Shown: in pieces, positions 41,732 to 52,579 of the stretch
Position numbering within the stretch: the first letter of the stretch is position 1
How the letters are laid out: each line of letters opens with the position of its first letter
From: Rhypophila decipiens
Lineage: Eukaryota > Ascomycota > Sordariomycetes > Sordariales > Naviculisporaceae
Assembly (NCBI GenBank): GCA_033297075.1
Contig: MU858077.1
Location: 124,001 to 188,000, forward strand
Length of the DNA: 64,000 bases
Reading direction: 5' to 3'
The notes under the pieces: generated by a model
Told to the model about the DNA's origin: nothing
Databases searched by the model: none
Seen by the model: only the letters and a program-made list of their open reading frames with translations
Program-made: the position numbers and the translations under genes

Positions 41732-44700
41732 CTACGGAACATAAATCCGACTAAAACTAATAACCTCCCTCCGACAACAGACGCACTTGTCAAAGTTATT
41801 CATAGCCAGCGAAACACGACAGTCATCGCACAGACTGAGACAGCGACACGGCCAGACGATGATTGTCCTCGGCGCACACTGACAAACCACGCACTGCGGG
41901 CCATCAGGGCCCAAGCCCGCCGCCCCGGTTGCCCAGGACTCTCCTCCGCCGCCTTCCGCCGCCGCCATAGACTCGGTCCCGTTCCCGTTCCCGTCACGCT
42001 GTTGCTTCTCCGCAGCTGCGCGTCTCCGAGACAATAACAGCTGTTCCAGCCGTCGCGCTTCTTCCTCGGCACTCATCTTTTCTGGCCCCAGTCTGAAATG
42101 CTGCCTGTTGGTCAAGAGCACCTGAGCCCGCTGGCGCTGCTCGTGTAGGCGGAACCGAGAGCGTGTCATGATACTCTCGCTGGTGAGATGGACTGCCAGG
42201 GCACGAGCCTCTTCGCGCTCTTCTGGGCTCTGCGGGTGAAGTAGGCGTGCCAATTCCGCGGGAGCCATGGGAATATCCGCCACTGGTGTGCTCTCGCGGG
42301 AGAAATTACGTCGTGAAGAGACATGGTCAAACGAGGTCTGCGTCGGTGTTCGTTGGCCTTCCGCCAGCTCTTCATCGTCCGATTCCCAGTCGAGTTCGCT
42401 GACCGACGTCTCTGTCGTGGATATGACACTGGTCGTGTCAAAATCTGGGTCGTCTAGCCCATCGCCGGGGGTGTAATCGCCGCTGGCATCTGTATTCCCC
42501 CACCAGCCGCCGCCTAGCCACCAGCTGTAGAGCCTCGTGTCGAGCTCATTCTCGTCGACAGCGTTGCCCCTGGGGTCGCGGCCGAGGTACCCGTCACCAT
42601 CGCGGATATTGGCAGTTCCCTCTGAGGCTTGGATCCGCCGACGCATCTCGGCCTCGATGTCCACCCGATCATTCTGCGCTATGCCCATACCAGATGCTCC
42701 CCCGTCTGTTGCTGAGGACCAGCCGCCCGAACCGGAATGCCCTCTCCGAGATGACTTCTGATTCTCAGACGAGCTGGCTTTGGGTCTCTGGGACCAACGT
42801 CTAAGGAACTGAGGCGGATTGCGCATACCCAGAAAGGATAGGATGCGCAACAGGATGAGAGTAGAAGTGGTCAGAATAAGTCGGCCAATGTGCATCATGT
42901 ACTCTAGCGCCATGAGCCACCGCCCACTCCTCTCGGCAGCACCAACACCATCTCGACCTCTTCGGGGGGTGGTGTTGTTTTTGGGCACCTTCTGGGCCGC
43001 CCTCTCGCGCGCATACCCGCTTGTTGCCCCGGACTGGCCGTCTTTAATCGGCACAAGTCCTATAGCACCAACGGTATCATAACGAGAGCCGGGAAGACTC
43101 CAGTCGACGAATTCCATTCTGAGAGATTCCAGTTCGCGGAATCGCTCGTCCTCTAGCCATGTATACTGTTTCAAGCTGACATGGCTGTCCTCGTTGAGAT
43201 ATACAGCTTCGCTCGCCATCGTTATGGCACCAAATCCTGCTCGGAGTAAGGCAGTGTAAAAGTCCATGTCCATGCGAATGCGTATCTCTGAGAGGGACAC
43301 ATTGGCTTGCATATTTCCATGAGCATGACGAAGACGGTCTTTGAACGACAGACGGTGGCCTTCGGGGGACGTTTCTGGTGATGCCAGGGCAGAGAGCAAG
43401 AGCGTGAGAAAATAAATAAGACCGCAGACAAATATTCCGCAAAAGACAAGGACGTGGGGAATGAAACCGATAATGGAAACCGTAGGATATCGTAGTAGCC
43501 CCTGACCGGCGGCATCGTCGAGAGAAAAGTTGAGAGCACTCCAGACGATACAGGCCATAAAAGACATGGCCCAGAATCCTGTGCTAATAAGGCGGAACCT
43601 GGCCTGCAAGTTGAAGACGCCCAAGACATGGCTTGTAACGTGATTCATGGCAGAGAGGAAAGCAATGAGGAGAACTTCGGGTGAAGTATTGACCCTCCTC
43701 ATGATCATCGCCCTCGTAACCGCAACAGCTTGTCCAGTGGTGGTTCCTGGCGAGGTTTCCGAGCCATTGGTGAAAAGGCCCCAGCCGAGCTGATTGCTGA
43801 TAGCAGCGTCCGCTTCGGCAAAGGCTAGAGAGTGCTCGAACAAGGTCATGCCAGTCTCAGCCGCAGAGGGTCGCCCTTGAAGTGTGCAAGAAAGTACTTC
43901 GACAAACTGACTCAAGCAGAATGTTCCAAAGAGGGGCCATAACCGCGACATGGACCCTGACAGCTCGGCCTGCTCCTGCCCATCCCAAGGTACCATATGT
44001 ATCGACCGGCATGAGTCCTCGTCACTTGCCCCGAACAAAAGAGAGGAACTTAATCCATGAAGGAACGGGTTCGACTGAGAGAACATCAGATCCGAGCTCT
44101 TCGTTGCGTTCCCCCATCGCAGCTGGGCAAAATCAGGTGAGGTCTGGCACTGTATTGATTGTAAAAGCGTGCGGGCCTGAATCACAAGTAGAATGATGGG
44201 AATGATGCGAAGGGCAAGACGCATCGGCCATTGGAGGCGCAGCCTTCTTCGTGTAGCAGCGAAGATATGAGTCCGGTTGATGACGACCGCCATGCCGATG
44301 CAACATAACGCCCATTTGCTAGTCGCATAGCTGAACACGCTCCCCAGTCCCCTCGCGCCCTCCATTGAAAATCGTGAGGTAAACGCAGTAGGATCCGCGC
44401 CAGTGCCAGCTGTAGCGGTCGCAGAAGGTGCCGCAGACTGGACAAGCGATGCGCCAGCATCCGTCGAGAGGGCGTTGAAGATGCCCGGGTCGGTGGATTC
44501 GGGTATTACGCGCTGCCCAAACCCGTCAATAGCATCCGGAAAGGATATAAACGAGCCAAGTTTCCCCAGCTTCATGACCATTCTAGGACCTGCTAACACC
44601 AGATCCTCAAGAGAGGGTGCCAGCTTGGTCATGTTCATGGCCAGCCCCAGTCTTTGAGCCGTCCATGACGTGAAGTTGTGCCAAACACTCGAGTTGTCGA

Positions 44701-45154
44701 AGACCACCTGTGGCGTTGATGCCAAAGCTGAAGCCGAAGCCACCGCTGTTGCTGCCACCGCACCCACATTCGCAAGTCCTGCTTCGTCCATGGCCATCTT
44801 ATCGTCGACGGGAAAGGCGGAAATGTGGGAACAGCCCCGGGGGCACACGTTCGGCGCAGTGAGAAGTTTAAAGGGGGGGCTTCGTAGTGTTGCGCGGAGC
44901 GTCTCGGCGTTATCAGGTGCGAAATTGTCGCATCTTCGGCACAGCAGACGACTTGTATTGTTATGCCGGGCCGACAAAGAGGACGGGGGCCATGTGTTTG
45001 GTTGCCCAGAGCTACGCCTGTAGGCCTTGGAAAGTTCAGACGGAACTGCTGATGTTGCAAGAGATGCAATGTCTCGATGATGCCGAAAGCCAAAACGACG
45101 CCTTATCCGGGCGGGCGGGCCTCTGAACGAAGGGACGGGGACCTGACCTGCCAC
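41732..45154 (-). CDS. Multi-pass membrane RING ubiquitin ligase, Asi1/Asi3-like
   Basis: A frame of about 1140 codons with a C-terminal RING: CVVCQCAPRTIIVWPCRC, then LCDDCRVSL and CVCCRREV, ending SFSRIYVP. This end closely recalls yeast Asi1/Asi3, ligases of the inner nuclear membrane that degrade mislocalised membrane proteins and stray Stp1/Stp2. Several hydrophobic segments lie in the first two thirds (e.g. FWAMSFMACIVWSAL and HVLVFCGIFVCGLIYFLTLL), followed by a long acidic/Ser-rich loop before the RING. The frame runs upstream to a TGA without an ATG before codon 120 (44797). The region before it has Cys motifs LLCRRCDNF and CPRGCSHIS that look genuine, so a 5' exon is probably spliced on near TTACAG or GGCAG at 45150. 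The start is therefore unresolved. Confidence 0.85.
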   Translation of the reverse strand: MAGQVPVPSFRGPPARIRRRFGFRHHRDIASLATSAVPSELSKAYRRSSGQPNTWPPSSLSARHNNTSRLLCRRCDNFAPDNAETLRATLRSPPFKLLTAPNVCPRGCSHISAFPVDDKMAMDEAGLANVGAVAATAVASASALASTPQVVFDNSSVWHNFTSWTAQRLGLAMNMTKLAPSLEDLVLAGPRMVMKLGKLGSFISFPDAIDGFGQRVIPESTDPGIFNALSTDAGASLVQSAAPSATATAGTGADPTAFTSRFSMEGARGLGSVFSYATSKWALCCIGMAVVINRTHIFAATRRRLRLQWPMRLALRIIPIILLVIQARTLLQSIQCQTSPDFAQLRWGNATKSSDLMFSQSNPFLHGLSSSLLFGASDEDSCRSIHMVPWDGQEQAELSGSMSRLWPLFGTFCLSQFVEVLSCTLQGRPSAAETGMTLFEHSLAFAEADAAISNQLGWGLFTNGSETSPGTTTGQAVAVTRAMIMRRVNTSPEVLLIAFLSAMNHVTSHVLGVFNLQARFRLISTGFWAMSFMACIVWSALNFSLDDAAGQGLLRYPTVSIIGFIPHVLVFCGIFVCGLIYFLTLLLSALASPETSPEGHRLSFKDRLRHAHGNMQANVSLSEIRIRMDMDFYTALLRAGFGAITMASEAVYLNEDSHVSLKQYTWLEDERFRELESLRMEFVDWSLPGSRYDTVGAIGLVPIKDGQSGATSGYARERAAQKVPKNNTTPRRGRDGVGAAERSGRWLMALEYMMHIGRLILTTSTLILLRILSFLGMRNPPQFLRRWSQRPKASSSENQKSSRRGHSGSGGWSSATDGGASGMGIAQNDRVDIEAEMRRRIQASEGTANIRDGDGYLGRDPRGNAVDENELDTRLYSWWLGGGWWGNTDASGDYTPGDGLDDPDFDTTSVISTTETSVSELDWESDDEELAEGQRTPTQTSFDHVSSRRNFSRESTPVADIPMAPAELARLLHPQSPEEREEARALAVHLTSESIMTRSRFRLHEQRQRAQVLLTNRQHFRLGPEKMSAEEEARRLEQLLLSRRRAAAEKQQRDGNGNGTESMAAAEGGGGESWATGAAGLGPDGPQCVVCQCAPRTIIVWPCRCLSLCDDCRVSLAMNNFDKCVCCRREVISFSRIYVP

Positions 45155-45506
45155 TGTAATTGAGTGTGGAGCACGATGGCCCTGTCAGATGCATGCAGCC
45201 ACCAAGGTATAGTGTACCAGTAGGCTACAGGCTACAGGCTACAGCCCGAAATTCACCAGCTCGGGTAGTGACGTACCACGCTCTACCGAATGTGGGCACT
45301 GTAATTGGCTACCCACTCCGTGGCTCGGGTCGCTTTGCAGCAGTCGCTAGCGAATCTGATTTCAATCTCGGCGCATTTCTTGAACCCAACTCAACACGAA
45401 ACAAAATCAAAACTTGACTGCATGTGCGTTCGCAACCTCCAACAGACAGATTCTGTGACCAAAGACAATATACAACAAACAAGCCCTTAAAGAAAAGAAA
45501 AAGAAA
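45155..45506. promoter_or_regulatory. Divergent region upstream of U1A-like gene
   Basis: 350 bases between two divergent genes, containing the presumed missing first exon of the Asi-like gene and the promoter of the RRM gene. No further site is assigned. Confidence 0.4.
45224..45244 (+). repeat. Three tandem GCTACAG units
   Basis: A perfect 7-bp unit repeated three times in the divergent region. Its role is unknown. Confidence 0.8.
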
Positions 45507-46397
45507 ATGGCTTCCGGACCACCTATCGCTACGTATGTGTCATTGCACTCCGACACGTACAAAAGCGCGCCCCTGGTGAAGCGGTAAGGGTAGAATATCG
45601 AGCTGACCATTCTCGCAGAGTCTACGTGCGCAACCTCGAAGAGCGCGTCAAGCCCGATGTACTCAGGCAGTCACTCGAGGCCATCTTTGGCGAATATGGG
45701 AATATCATCGACATCGTCGCCAAGAAGAACCTCAAGGCCAAGGGCCAGGCCTTCGTCGTGTTTGATAATCAAGAGTCGGCGCTGAGGGCGATTGAGGAAA
45801 TCCAGGGCTTCGACCTCTTCGACAAGCCCATGGTCCTTGCTCTGGCCCGTACGCGCAGCGATATGACCATCAAGATGACGGGCAACGAAGAGGAGCTCGA
45901 CATGCACAAGCGCCGGCGCATGGCTGAAAAGGGTATTTACTTGCATCCTCATCTTCTTCTGGACAGCAGAACTGGACTGACCTTTCTTCCTTTCCACAGA
46001 CAAGAAAAAGGCCCTCGAAGCCGCCGAAGAACAGAAGCGTCTCAAGCGTCCCATGCCAGGAGCCCCTACCGATGGCCCCCCAACAAAGAATGCGCGCGGT
46101 GCAGGTCTCAAGCCCACAGGTCCAGCTCCGGCCGCCGTCGTGCCAGACGAGTATCTACCTCCCAACAGGATTCTCTTCGTGCAGAATCTCCCCGACGGAT
46201 TTGGAAAGGACGAGCTCGTTGCCATTTTCAACACCTTCGAGGGCTTCCGCGAAGTTCGTACTGTACCAGGACGCAGCGGTATTGCCTTTGTGGAATACGA
46301 GACAGAGGCTGGAGCTATCTCTGCCAAGGAGAACACGGCTGGTATGCCTCTGAAGAACGGAGAGAAGACCATGAAGGTCACCTACCAGCGCCAGTAA
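45507..46397 (+). CDS. U1A/U2B''-like snRNP protein with two RRMs
   Basis: Three exons (45507-45532, 45619-45932, 46000-46397) encode 245 residues, and both introns join in phase. RRM1 has TVYVRNLEERVKPD, GNIIDIVAKKNLKAKGQAFV with VFDNQESALRAI (RNP1-like KGQAFVVF), and LVLALARTRSDM-type end (here MVLALARTRSDM). A basic linker MHKRRRMAEKDKKK and a Pro/Ala stretch lead to RRM2: RILFVQNLPDGFGKDELVAI and GIAFVEYETEAGAISAK, ending KVTYQRQ. This is the U1A/U2B''/SNF architecture (yeast Mud1/Msl1), which binds U1 and/or U2 snRNA loops. Which snRNA is bound cannot be told by eye; filamentous fungi often have one such protein. Confidence 0.9.
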
Positions 46398-46703
46398 TAA
46401 GGGAGGGAGGCAGCCGAATTATACCCAGTGATATACAGGACCGGCGCTTTTGGTTCAGCCTGTCTGTAAGTTGTGTCGGGAGCTTTTTTCAATTCCTCTC
46501 ACTTTCTCTCCATGTCGTAGGATGGACAGAGAGGGCAGTTTGATTCAGGACAGTGATATTAGATACCCTGCAGAAAAAAATGAAACAGGTACGCGATACA
46601 AAGCAACGCCTGCAAGTGCCCCCCCCAATGCCTCGTTCATCATAGGTGCATACAATCTTGTGTGTGTTTTACATTGAAATCCCATCTGGCCAGCGAGTCT
46701 TCT
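46398..46703. other. Convergent 3' region U1A-like / VMA8
   Basis: 306 bases between two converging stop codons. No further feature is recognised. Confidence 0.45.
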
Positions 46704-47925
46704 TTAGAAGATGACATCCTCGTCTTCTGCTGCAGCATCAGCCAAGATGTCGGTAGGGCCAGTCTCCTCTTGCTCCTTATTTTCTTGTCCACTGGCATCC
46801 ACCTTGTCTTGCTCCTCTTTCTTCTTCTTCATCTCGGCATCCCCAGCCGCTGTGTCTCTTTGCTTCTTGTTGGCCACCTGTTGGGGGCGTTAGCTATCCG
46901 ACTTTCTTCCATGAGAGACTGTATCACTCACCTTTTTCAGTCTGTAGAACTCTTCTCTGTCAAGCTCGTCAAGTTCCGAGTTGATATCTGCCACCGAGGT
47001 TAGTCAAGAGTCATATGAGAACACGTCAGATTCTCTGCTTACATTTGATGGTATTCTCTGTTCGAGGAATGATGACATGCTCACTGCAGATTTAAGGGTT
47101 AGACAGACAACCAGAGGACCATACTCTCCGCCTTAACAAGCACTTACATAGCGTTGACTAAACCACATTGTCAGTGTCAGATTTCCAAACAACTCCAGGG
47201 AAGGGACAACAAACCTCTCCGATTAACGACTTTGATAACCTCATCAAGAATCACAAACGCAGTCTGGAGACTGGCCAGCTCAACCAGCGCCTCCACGGCC
47301 CTCGCATACGTCTCGCGACAGCGCTGAACCTGCTGTCCACCTTTGCCCAGACCGGTCATGGCAAAGTCGTTGTTGCCCTCGGTTTGGTATGACTCAAAGG
47401 TCGGGAGGAGGACACCCGAGACGTTCTCTTGCTTGGCTCGGATCCGGAAGCGCGCAGACTTGGCCGACTCCTGGATCTGGTATCCAATGTTTCCTCCTAC
47501 GGCGTATGTCACCTCTGCGAGGGAGAGGGACGCAATCTGCATTACTCGACCCATCTTGCGCTTGGCTTCGTCGATTCGCCGGGTGATCTCTGGTGGTATG
47601 GGTTAACACATGAGGCTCGTGAGTGCGGTGCTTGAGTGGTCTGAGGGATAAGTACCTCGGAAGCGCCTAAATGGGACAAGTTCTTGTTAATGCCAACTCG
47701 GGATATATGTTCAAGGGGTGGGAGAGTCTTACTTTGTCAGAGCTTCACTTTTCCTCTTGAGCAAACTATGGCCAGTCTCGGCTCCCTTGAGCTTTGCTTT
47801 CATCAAACCCAGCGACTGCCGCGTGGGGAAGACGGCCTCGCGGTCCTAAACATAGTACAAGATATTAGTCGCCGGCAGTTCGAGATACAGTGAGGGGAGA
47901 GATGACGCACTGCGGCCCCTGACAT
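46704..47925 (-). CDS. VMA8: V-type H+-ATPase subunit D (VMA8), eight exons with two micro-exons
   Basis: Exons: 47911-47925, 47733-47845, 47656-47666, 47215-47589, 47148-47157, 47043-47083, 46932-46987 and 46704-46877. They sum to 795 bases, giving 264 residues with no frame break. Subunit D is the central rotor shaft of the V1 sector that acidifies vacuole and Golgi. Motifs: MSGAADREAVFPTRQSLGLM, KSEALTK-RFR-EITRRID, GRVMQIASLSLAEVTYA, ENVSGVLLPTFESY, ALVELASLQTAFVILDEVI, and VNAIEHVIIPRTENTI with LDREEFYRLKK. The 11-nt third exon supplies RFR and the 10-nt fifth exon supplies VNA. Both are needed to restore strongly conserved sequence, so they are well supported. The acidic tail EDEDVIF is fungal. 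It is divergent from SYF1. Confidence 0.95.
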
Positions 47926-48537
47926 CTTGTGATCGAGAGGTGGGCTTCCGAGGGGTTAGGAAGGATATGGCGAAATTGGCCGAGGGTTTGGGGCCGTAGA
48001 TAATGTGAAGCCAAGGTGCTCTAGGAACTTGCGAAAGTGAAGGCCAACGCGAGCGAGACGGGAGTTGGTGCAATGGTTTCTCGTGCCAGATGATAGTCGA
48101 GAGCTCCCCCGCGGCTTCGCGTTGATTTGGAGCCGCCAACACCCCAAGAGACGGGAAGCTGTTGTCGGCGTTATAGCGCTATTACGTACATGCGTTAGCG
48201 CATCCAGGCTGCTCTTGGTCAAGGTGGGTCCCCTGCCGGCAGGGGACACTTAACTTCAGCCCAGCTGAGAACTAAATGGTCTGAGCGTCTGGCTGACTAA
48301 CTTGGGCCAAAAGACAGAGCAACACGGGTCGCTCGTTAAGGTTCAATCGCCAAAGTTCGCCCAATGGCTGAATGCTCAAAAAATCACACGGAAAAAGGTG
48401 TCGCGACAATACCGAACATTTTTGACCCAGTAGTTGGCGTCGCTCTCGCGAGCGCAAATCACCTCGCGATCGCATAGGAGCGAGGCTCCTCGTCAGGAAT
48501 TGCTCTGAATCGGCCGAGGCCACAGTTCGTTTTCGCC
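47926..48537. promoter_or_regulatory. Divergent promoter VMA8 / SYF1
   Basis: 610 bases between two ATGs. A short palindrome CCCCTGCCGGCAGGGG lies at 48231-48246. No other feature is recognised. Confidence 0.45.
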
Positions 48538-51063
48538 ATGTTTTCGAATCGTGTTCTCACGACCGAGGATGACTTCCCGTACGAACAAGACATCGAGCGA
48601 AACCCCGCGAGCACGAAACCATGGCTGGCCTATATCGAGTACAAGATGAGACATGGGACGCTGCTGGAGCAAGCCTACGTTATGGAGAGGGCGTGCGTCC
48701 AGCTTCCGCGATCCTACAAGCTCTGGAAAATGGTAAATAGAACCCCATGATGTCGTTGAGGTTGTATCTGAGATGGCTAGCTAACCGTCAAGCAGTACCT
48801 ACAATTCCGGACGAAACATGTCGCCAAACTCAACGCCGCCCTTCACGCTTCCGAGTATCGAAAAGTGAATGCGCTATTCGAGCGCGCATTGATCCTTTTG
48901 AATAAGATGCCGCGGATATGGGAAATGTACTTGAGGTTTTTGATGCAGCAACCGCTGGTGACCTTCACGCGACGCACCTTTGACCGAGCGCTCCGCGCGC
49001 TGCCAATTACCCAACACAACAGGATATGGGCGCTTTACCGGCCGTTTGCCAACTCGGCCGAAGGCGAGACTGCGGTCAAGATCTGGCGGCGATACATGCA
49101 GGTCCATCCCGAAGACGCCGAGGATTTTATTGAGCTCTTGACAACAGTCGGACTGTACACCGAGGCCGTCCACAAATACATTACAATCCTGAACAATCCG
49201 AGGTTCCAGAGCAAAAACGGCAAGGGACACTACGAGCTGTGGAGCGAAATGGTCGACCTGTTAGTGGAGCATGCGACGGAAATCCAGACAGGGCACGAGA
49301 CGGGGATCGACGTGGAGCGCATCATTCGCAGCGGAATCGAACGGTTTGCTGACCAGAGGGGGAAACTGTGGTGTGGTCTCGCAACCTACTGGATCCGGCG
49401 CGGGAGTTTCGAACGGGCGAGGGACGTGTTTGAGGAAGGGATAACGACTGTCATGACAGTTCGTGACTTCACCCTTGTGTTTGACTCGTATGTCGAATTC
49501 GAGGAGTCCATAATCGGCGCTCTGATGGAGCTGGCTTCGGGGCGGGCAGAGAAGGGCGTGGTGGATGAGGCGGCCGATTTCGATCTGGACATTCGCATGA
49601 TGCGTTTTGAGCACTTGATGGACCGACGGCCCTTCCTGTTGAACGATGTCCTTCTCCGGCAGAATCCGAACAATGTCACCGAGTGGGAGAAACGAGTCGC
49701 TCTATGGGGGGGCAACAAACCAGAGGTCGTCCAGACGTATACCGATGCCATTGCGGCGATACAGCCCAAAAAGGCAGTGGGCGCATTCCACCAATTATGG
49801 GCAAACTACGCCAAATTCTACGAGAGCGGGGGCGACTTGCGGTCCGCGAGGATGATCATGGAGAAGGCTGTCAAAGTCCCATTCAAATCAGTGGAAGAGC
49901 TTGCCCTCATGTGGATCGAGTGGGCGGAGATGGAGCTGCGCAACGAGAACTTTGACGATGCAGTCAAGATCATGGCCAAGGCTGTGCAGGCGCCCAAACG
50001 GTCGACGGTCGACTACTACGACGAGACGCTATCCCCACAACAACGCGTCCACAAGTGTTGGAAGCTATGGAGTTTCTACGTCGACCTGGTCGAGAGCGTG
50101 AGCACCCTCGAGGAAACCAGAAAGGTCTACGAGAGGATATTCGAGCTCCGGATCGCCACCCCGCAGACGGTCGTGAACTACGCCAACCTCCTCGAGGAGC
50201 ACAAGTACTACGAGGAATCATTCAAGATCTACGAGCGCGGCCTCGACCTCTTCAGCTACCCAGTGGCCTTTGAGCTCTGGAACCTCTACCTCACCAAGGC
50301 CGTGGACCGCAAGATCAGCATCGAACGGCTACGCGATCTCTTTGAGCAAGCAGTCGAGAACTGCCCGCCCCGGTTCGCCAAAGTCATCTACCTGATGTAC
50401 GGCAACCTCGAAGAAGAACGCGGCCTGGCCCGCCACGCGATGCGCATCTACGAGCGCGCCACCCGCGCGGTATCCGACGAGGACCGCGCAGACATGTTCA
50501 ACTTCTTCATCACCAAGTCGGCCTCTAACTTTGGTCTGCCTTCGACAAGACGAATCTACGAGCTCGCAATTGCCGCCCTGCCCGACAACGAGGCCCGCGA
50601 CATGTGTCTCAAGTTCGCCGACATGGAGAAGCGTCTGGGGGAGATCGACCGAGCAAGAGCCATCTACGGCCACGCCTCGCAGTTCTGCGATCCCCGCACG
50701 AACCCCGGATTCTGGCAGAAATGGGAGTCGTTCGAGGTGCAGCACGGGAACGAAGACACATTTAAAGAGATGCTCCGTATCAAGCGGAGCGTGCAGGCGC
50801 AGTACAACACCGACGTCAATTTTATTGCCTCGCAGGCCCTGGCGCGCCAGCAACAGGCGGCAGCTGCCCAGCAGGCGGGTGGCCAGGCGCAGGGAGAGGA
50901 GATGGACGAGGAGGTGGCCGATGCCATGGCCCAGCTGGAAAGACAGGCACGGGCACCCGCCGGCTTTGTCGCTTCTTCGGAGGCTCCCAAGGGGGGCATA
51001 GCGACGCAGCAACCTGTTCAGGCGGTAAACCCGGATGCCATTGATTTAGATATGGATGAGTGA
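48538..51063 (+). CDS. SYF1: Pre-mRNA splicing factor SYF1 (HAT/TPR repeats)
   Basis: Two exons (48538-48732 and 48796-51063; intron 63 bases) encode 820 residues. Syf1 (human XAB2) is a scaffold of the Prp19-associated NineTeen complex in the activated spliceosome. The start FSNRVLTTEDDFPYEQDIER, WLAYIEYKMRHG and ERACVQLPRSYKLWKMYLQF are typical. HAT repeats with regularly spaced Trp/Tyr/Glu fill the protein, e.g. RIWEMYLRFLM, ETAVKIWRRYMQVHPEDAED, KLWCGLATYWIRRGSFERAR and EFYRS-like helices. RTNPGFWQKWESFEVQHGNE precedes the last repeat, and a Gln/Ala-rich acidic tail ends DAIDLDMDE. The intron falls exactly between KM and YLQF. Confidence 0.96.
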
Positions 51064-51918
51064 AGAGAGAAGAACCTCGCTTGGTAAAGCGTTGAAATTT
51101 CAACCAGATCATCTAGTACCCCAAAGAAGACAGTCGATAAATCAGGCTTGTACGGCGGGAATCGGATCCAACAAGAATGGAGGTTCTGCCGAAAGCCTCC
51201 CCATTCTGGATCTTTTTTTTTTTTTTTGGTCTTTTAATCTTTGTATATAAAATTCATCACACTCCATGCATGAAAGGGTGTTTATTGTTGTTGTTGTGTC
51301 GGCCAGGGCAGGGTGGATTGAACTCTTAGCAGGATGGCAGTATTCCATGGTCAGTGTCTTTCTCCCATCTTTCCGTTTGTTATCCTATTATCTCATTTTC
51401 TTCTTTTGTTAGGATTTGACTCAGTTTGAGGGTGCTAGTAGACGGCCACATTGGGAATGGAATGCGGGGTTGGTCAAATCTTCAGTTTGGCTTTTGTTTT
51501 TACCTACTTCCTTTACCGTCTTGCTCCATGCCAATATTATGTTTGCCTTTCCCTCATCCTCATAAACAACAGTTCAAAGGAATCACGAGACATAAGAATA
51601 ATGAGATAATGTGTTTATTGCAAACTTTGGTTACATCTGTTCATCTCATCAATCATACCAAAAAGCCGAGACCCCCCGAACAAGGAAAAATTCCAACGCC
51701 CCCCGTGTGGTTGTTGCATAGTAACAATACCGAACGAATACAAGCTGCTAACACCAACTGAATGGACTAGTCATCATCCACGGAAACAGACCAACAAAAC
51801 TCGATCTCTCATGCACATTTCTCCATTCACTCTTGACGCCATGGAAGGCTTTCCTCATGGACTCAGATGAGGCGCATCCTCCCCTCTCTACTTCCTCAGA
51901 CAATCTCAAATACTTCTT
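51064..51918. other. Convergent 3' region SYF1 / small protein
   Basis: 855 bases with a pure T tract of 15 near 51212-51226 and T-rich stretches. No gene is recognised. Confidence 0.45.
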
Positions 51919-52579
51919 TCACTTCTTTCCGCTCTCAGCACCTGTCGCTGGGATGGTCGACCCATATCCTTTTTCAGCGTGCTTCTCATGGAACTTGTGG
52001 GCGTAGTTTCGGTCGACATGGCCATCGCGAGAGCCGGGAACGGCGTAGATGGAACCCTTTCGCTTTTGAAAGCGGCTCGGTGGCACTTTGGAGGCGTCTG
52101 GATTGGAGCCGGCTGTTAGTTCTTGGTACGGTGACTATGGAGATGGATCCGTGTATATCATGATGGGCACATGTTGTTTGGCATGGGATAGAGACAGAAA
52201 AGGGGGAAGACGACTGCGAGGGAACAACATCTCCGACACTGCACCATGCTGCTGTGGTCGTGACCCCGAATGGGGGGGTATAAGGTATTTGAAAAAAGAG
52301 AAGAAACAAACTCACCCCATTCGTCACTACCGCGTCGGTCACGTCCTGCCGGGGCGCTAGAGGCCAGGGTGGGTGATGATGCTTCGTCGGGAGGTGTGAG
52401 GGTCGTCTCGGAATCCCGATGCTGTTGCTGTTGGGCTTGTGCGTCTGATGAACTGTTAGAGGATGAACTTGATTGAAGAAGATGGTGACAAAAGGTGAAA
52501 ATGTGTCGATTAGACCAAATTGACGAGACTCACCTGACATGATTACTTGTTCGTTCTCGGTCTTGCTAACACCGGACAT
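51919..52579 (-). CDS. Small conserved-looking fungal protein, three exons
   Basis: Exons 52534-52579, 52316-52444 and 51919-52097 join in phase (each junction restores an Asp codon GAC) to give 117 residues. It begins MSGVSKTENEQVIMS. A Gln/Ser/Pro-rich middle (AQAQQQQHRDSETTLTPP) follows. The C-terminal part is distinctive: KVPPSRFQKRKGSIYAVPGS, then RDGHVDRNYAHKFHEKHAEK and GYGS. I recall this type of short basic segment in uncharacterised filamentous-fungal proteins but know no function. There is no signal peptide or membrane segment, and the protein is likely disordered. Consistent splice junctions and conserved-looking composition support a real gene. Confidence 0.7.
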
